Source: Pseudobdellovibrionaceae bacterium (GTDB lineage Bacteria; Bdellovibrionota; Bdellovibrionia; Bdellovibrionales; UBA1609). Taken from it: a DNA stretch of 64,000 nt. The DNA lies in contig JACKAM010000001.1 of NCBI GenBank assembly GCA_020635075.1, forward strand, positions 992,001-1,056,000, in the 5' to 3' direction. The notes beneath the pieces are model-generated. The model searched no databases, was not told the DNA's origin, and saw only the letters and a program-made list of their open reading frames with translations. The translations under genes and the position numbers were made by a program. This document shows, in pieces, positions 60,937 through 64,000 of this stretch (position 1 is the stretch's first letter; each line of letters starts with the position of its first letter).

Positions 60937-61365
60937 TCATTGGGCCTTAAAGCGCTCCATTTGTCCGCAAGATTCCAATTGCAGGAGGACTGGATTCTGC
61001 TGGCGTGGGTCCCCATTCCGGATGTCCTCCAGGTAGGCCATGGACACTCGATTGTCCTGGCTGGGCTGGGGGAAGTAGACCTTTGCTGCCACAAGGGTCT
61101 CTTGTGCGTCTATCAGTTTGACCTGATCCCCACCCAACAAGACCACATCAAAGGCGGATGGGGAATCAGCCCGCATCACCAAAACATATTGACCTTGCTC
61201 GTTGAGGCGAATTTGTCCATTAAGGACATAGGTCCCGCAGTTAAGCGCCGGCCTTGGCGACCACTCAATGGCCTCGCCCTTGGCTTCATCTGGCCCCTGG
61301 GAGTTGGTGCAGCCCAGGATCAAGGCCGTTGCCACCAAGGCCAGGGCATTAATTGATAACTGCAT
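60937..61365 (-). CDS. Small lipoprotein downstream of the caspase-like gene
   Basis: 142 residues from the ATG at 61365, where the lipoprotein signal begins (NALALVATALILGCTN). The start lies 17 bp inside the end of the large clan CD gene, so the two are co-transcribed and coupled. The mature domain is a small beta-rich unit with two Cys (LNCGTYVLNGQIRLNE; LLQLESCGQ). It could anchor or inhibit the protease-like partner, which is inference only. Confidence 0.62.
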   Translation of the reverse strand: MQLSINALALVATALILGCTNSQGPDEAKGEAIEWSPRPALNCGTYVLNGQIRLNEQGQYVLVMRADSPSAFDVVLLGGDQVKLIDAQETLVAAKVYFPQPSQDNRVSMAYLEDIRNGDPRQQNPVLLQLESCGQMERFKAQ

Positions 61366-64000
61366 TTTCACACTGCAAAAGATTCTCATATCTTGCCTTA
61401 ATAAACTCCAGCTCTGCTTCATCCAAAAGTACCTCAAGGCCTTCTTGGCGCTGACGATAGATGCGATTCTCCACTCGTTTTCTCTCTGATTGCTTGGACC
61501 GCATTCGGTTCTGAAGATTTGACTTCACCTCATCGATGATCCGGCGATGGTGATCGACCTTAAGAATATTGTCTTGAACAAACTCGCCAAAAGTCTCTTT
61601 GTTGGCCTGAAAGTAATCGATGGCCTTTTGATTCAAAATAGGATCAAACTCCTTCATGTAGTCGAAGGACTTCTCCAGGTGCTGATAGGGAAAAATGTAG
61701 TTGGCCTGGATTTCGCGAATCTTCTCCCGATCCCCTTCTGACATCAACTCCAAGTCCGTCCCCTCGTTGGCGTATTTGGCCATAAGTTCACTGCGCAGAC
61801 GGTTGCCCTCAAGCATCATTTTGTAGACTTCAGGATACTTGTCCTGGATGATCTCCCGTCGCCACTGATTATCAAGGGATCTCACCTTGTTGTAATGAAG
61901 ATCAAAAGATCTTTCGTATTCCGCGACTAATTTCTGCCTCTGTTTCTCCAACTCGCTTTCACACAAGGACTGGCGCGCCACACTGAGCTTCTCGCGTGCT
62001 AATTTGGGCACCGTCATAAACAGGGCCTTTCTCTTGACCGCAGGGGGCCAGGCCTCCACATTGTGACCGTGTTCTTGAGCCAATTTCTCAAAACTCGACA
62101 ACTCCTGGCAAAAGGTCTGAATAAAGTCATAGATGAAGTAATCGCTGGAGAGTATGGGAGTGGAATGAACTTGGCCCTCCTGGCCCATGAAGTCCTTCAG
62201 GATTCTCAAAGACAGGTTGGGCCGGGCCTTAAACAACTGGCTCCAATTGCTATCCTCCCACTTGGATCCCCAAGAATAGTAGGTGCCCAGCTCATCATGA
62301 TGGCCGTTGGCGTAAGAGCAGCGATTCAGCGGATAGTGATGATTGATAAAAGACTTAAGGCCGACAACAAAAGGAGGTCTCTTGCGCTCAGGCGAGACGA
62401 TCAGTGCTCCTGCATAGCACTGGGTAAAAATCGATCGAATAGGCGTCTCTTCCGGAAACTTACGATACATCTTCTGCAATGCCGTAGCGGTCAGGTAGTC
62501 CCCATTCCACAAAGCCAGGGACTGAGGCCCCCCGTGATCTCCGTAAACCGCTGTCACGGAAATTGGGTTCGACTCCCTGATTTCATCGATGGCCATTTTT
62601 AGATTGGCATTGGTCGCAGCCCGATAAGGGGTTTCTAAGACCAGTCCCGGCTCCAATTTTATCAGCCCGGATTCATCCCGCATGGATTGCCCGCCACTGA
62701 TAGGCACGACAGTTCCACCAGGGCCTCCGGCATTGAGCACCACGCTCTGGCCATGAAACAGATTATAGTGGAAAGACTTCACATCTTCTTCATTAACCGA
62801 ATAGTTAGAGAGTTCGCTGTAACCGCCGTTAACGACGAGAAATTTTTTGCGTAGACTAAGGTCAGGCAAGGAATCCAGATATTCAAGACCCTTGAGTTCT
62901 CCAATGAGCCGACCCGCTATCCTCTTAAGGTGGGACTCAGAATTCACGCTGTAGATCTGCTCCAGATAAGAGCCGACAAGGTCGTAGTTCAATTCCAGAG
63001 ACAAAACCAAATCAAGCAGGGCGCCCTCGGCATCCGGAGCCCAATGATCTTTTGTCAGGGCATAAAACAAAGGCTCGATGAGAATCTGAAATCTCTGTTG
63101 AGCATTCGCCGCGGCCGCTCCCCACAGCTTGTTGAATTCCCCATCCTCACCCTTTAGCCTTTGCAGAAACAGCTGCTGTGCTTGCTTCTTGAGGTCTTCG
63201 TGGCCGCTGGTAAGCGCCAGGTACCACATATTCCCGGTCAAAGCGAATTCCCGGGCCAAGGTCAGCATGGCCAGTTTTTCCTCTATGAATGCCTTCACGG
63301 GCGGGGCAAAGACCTCAGCAAAAATCAGCTGAAATTGATTTGGCAGTTGGCGTCCCGAACGGTGACTTCCGCCGTCGCGTTTTTCATCATGGTAGACTCT
63401 TTCAATCGTACCCAAATTGCCCTGGATGTTCTGATACCAATTGCGCCGCTGGTCCTGCTCCGGCCCCTGTTCACTCTTGGGAATCTTCTCATTGAATTTA
63501 GCTTCGCCGACCAAAGCCCTGAGCAAGGCGCGGGCGATCTTTGTTTCTGGATGACGTCCGTCCCTATTGGCGCGCTCCCACAGATTCTCCTGAACCTTTA
63601 CATCCTTTAGAGCCTTTAGCTGAACCATTATCGGAACAACGTCGTCTAAATCATCACTAAGACGAAGCTCGTACAGGAAAAAGTGAGAAGTCTCGTCCAT
63701 AAAACGACTGAACTTTTCGTGCAAAGGGGTATCGGGATCCCCCCAGTGGTGACGCGACTCCTGGCCGCCATTGCCATCCAACTCTGCATCCAATTGTTGA
63801 ACAACTCGCTCGATCAACTTGAGGTTTTTGCTCTTGCCAGCGATTAATACGTGCCAACGCCAAAAATGCCTGAGCTGTTCATCACTGTTGAGGACTTCCC
63901 ATTTGGAAAGAACAAGTTCTTGGATCTCCCGATCACCACTGTGGACGTAGATATTGTAGTAATAGGCCTGGACGGGACTAAAGGCTTCGTGAACCTTGGC
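61349..64000 (-). CDS. Large caspase-fold (clan CD) protein, N-terminus off window
   Basis: The minus frame stays open to the right edge (residues such as YYYNIYVHSGDREIQELV precede the first possible start at 63817), so the gene is at least 884 codons and truncated. Its middle has the two signatures of caspase/legumain-type cysteine proteases: a strand plus His-Gly dyad (SVTAVYGDHGGP, His at 62534-62536) and ~40 residues later a strand ending in Cys (IRSIFTQCYAGA, Cys at 62416-62418). Flanking regions are long and helical (TPR-like before, coiled-coil after: LEKQRQKLVAEYERSFD). An active exported or cytoplasmic protease is possible. Co-transcribed with the lipoprotein gene after it. Confidence 0.62.
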   Translation of the reverse strand, partial: AKVHEAFSPVQAYYYNIYVHSGDREIQELVLSKWEVLNSDEQLRHFWRWHVLIAGKSKNLKLIERVVQQLDAELDGNGGQESRHHWGDPDTPLHEKFSRFMDETSHFFLYELRLSDDLDDVVPIMVQLKALKDVKVQENLWERANRDGRHPETKIARALLRALVGEAKFNEKIPKSEQGPEQDQRRNWYQNIQGNLGTIERVYHDEKRDGGSHRSGRQLPNQFQLIFAEVFAPPVKAFIEEKLAMLTLAREFALTGNMWYLALTSGHEDLKKQAQQLFLQRLKGEDGEFNKLWGAAAANAQQRFQILIEPLFYALTKDHWAPDAEGALLDLVLSLELNYDLVGSYLEQIYSVNSESHLKRIAGRLIGELKGLEYLDSLPDLSLRKKFLVVNGGYSELSNYSVNEEDVKSFHYNLFHGQSVVLNAGGPGGTVVPISGGQSMRDESGLIKLEPGLVLETPYRAATNANLKMAIDEIRESNPISVTAVYGDHGGPQSLALWNGDYLTATALQKMYRKFPEETPIRSIFTQCYAGALIVSPERKRPPFVVGLKSFINHHYPLNRCSYANGHHDELGTYYSWGSKWEDSNWSQLFKARPNLSLRILKDFMGQEGQVHSTPILSSDYFIYDFIQTFCQELSSFEKLAQEHGHNVEAWPPAVKRKALFMTVPKLAREKLSVARQSLCESELEKQRQKLVAEYERSFDLHYNKVRSLDNQWRREIIQDKYPEVYKMMLEGNRLRSELMAKYANEGTDLELMSEGDREKIREIQANYIFPYQHLEKSFDYMKEFDPILNQKAIDYFQANKETFGEFVQDNILKVDHHRRIIDEVKSNLQNRMRSKQSERKRVENRIYRQRQEGLEVLLDEAELEFIKARYENLLQCENAVIN

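Noticed and set aside
1..64000. tRNA, rRNA, tmRNA, CRISPR arrays, complete insertion sequences
   Set aside because: Intergenic stretches were read on both strands for tRNA arm patterns, SsrA tag codons, spaced repeats and transposase motifs; none was convincing. The only recombinase is the compact integrase, without flanking repeats.

Overview
The window looks like chromosomal DNA from a Bdellovibrio-like or myxobacteria-like Gram-negative bacterium. This is inferred from gene content, not from a marker gene. Roughly half the products start with a Sec or lipoprotein signal. There are three PilZ proteins and a eukaryotic-type Ser/Thr kinase with a PEGA tail. There is also a block that matches the architecture of the Glt/Agl (adventurous gliding) machinery of Myxococcus: outer-membrane barrel, TPR proteins, an FHA-TM-AgmX/PglI protein, a TolQ-like protein and two ExbD-like proteins. 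No rRNA, tRNA, CRISPR array or intact insertion sequence was seen.

Layout. 1-620: a GIY-YIG endonuclease gene cut by the left edge, then a terminator-ended structured RNA locus. 0.9-12.8 kb: envelope and signalling genes (TPR-wHTH regulator, MepA-like murein endopeptidase, thioredoxin lipoprotein, PilZ, SleB-like hydrolase, response regulator, Ser/Thr kinase). 12.8-19 kb: membrane protein, a large acidic LysM lipoprotein, a candidate 6S RNA, a Cys-rich lipoprotein, a GNAT and an isoaspartyl peptidase. 19-25.3 kb: a second-messenger cluster (two PilZ proteins, a pseudo-M50/cNMP membrane protein, a CPBP protease) followed by a subtilase. 25.3-31.8 kb: QueD-like protein, M14 peptidase, then a minus-strand run of yfgM-like, bamB, lipoprotein, apt and cdd behind leucine dehydrogenase.

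32-36.7 kb is the most unusual accessory block: a B12-type radical SAM enzyme, a GNAT-like protein and a haem-oxygenase-like (HDO) protein, flanked by two paralogous proteins of unknown family. 36.8-38.5 kb pairs a membrane-anchored HTH protein divergently with a catalytic-domain-only tyrosine recombinase. 38.5-46 kb: TPR protein, an orphan substrate-binding protein with a His-rich loop, barrels, a stand-alone GspG-like pseudopilin domain, and an aminotransferase/DAACS symporter pair. 46.1-56.1 kb is the Glt/Agl-like operon. 56-64 kb: patatin, a small barrel, a vWA lipoprotein, small exported proteins and a large caspase-fold (clan CD) protein running off the right edge.

Several starts were moved downstream from the longest open frame because a good Shine-Dalgarno sequence or a signal peptide begins there. 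Protein families are called from motifs read by eye, so remote assignments (HDO, pseudo-M50, clan CD, Glt/Agl) are inferences that a profile search should confirm.
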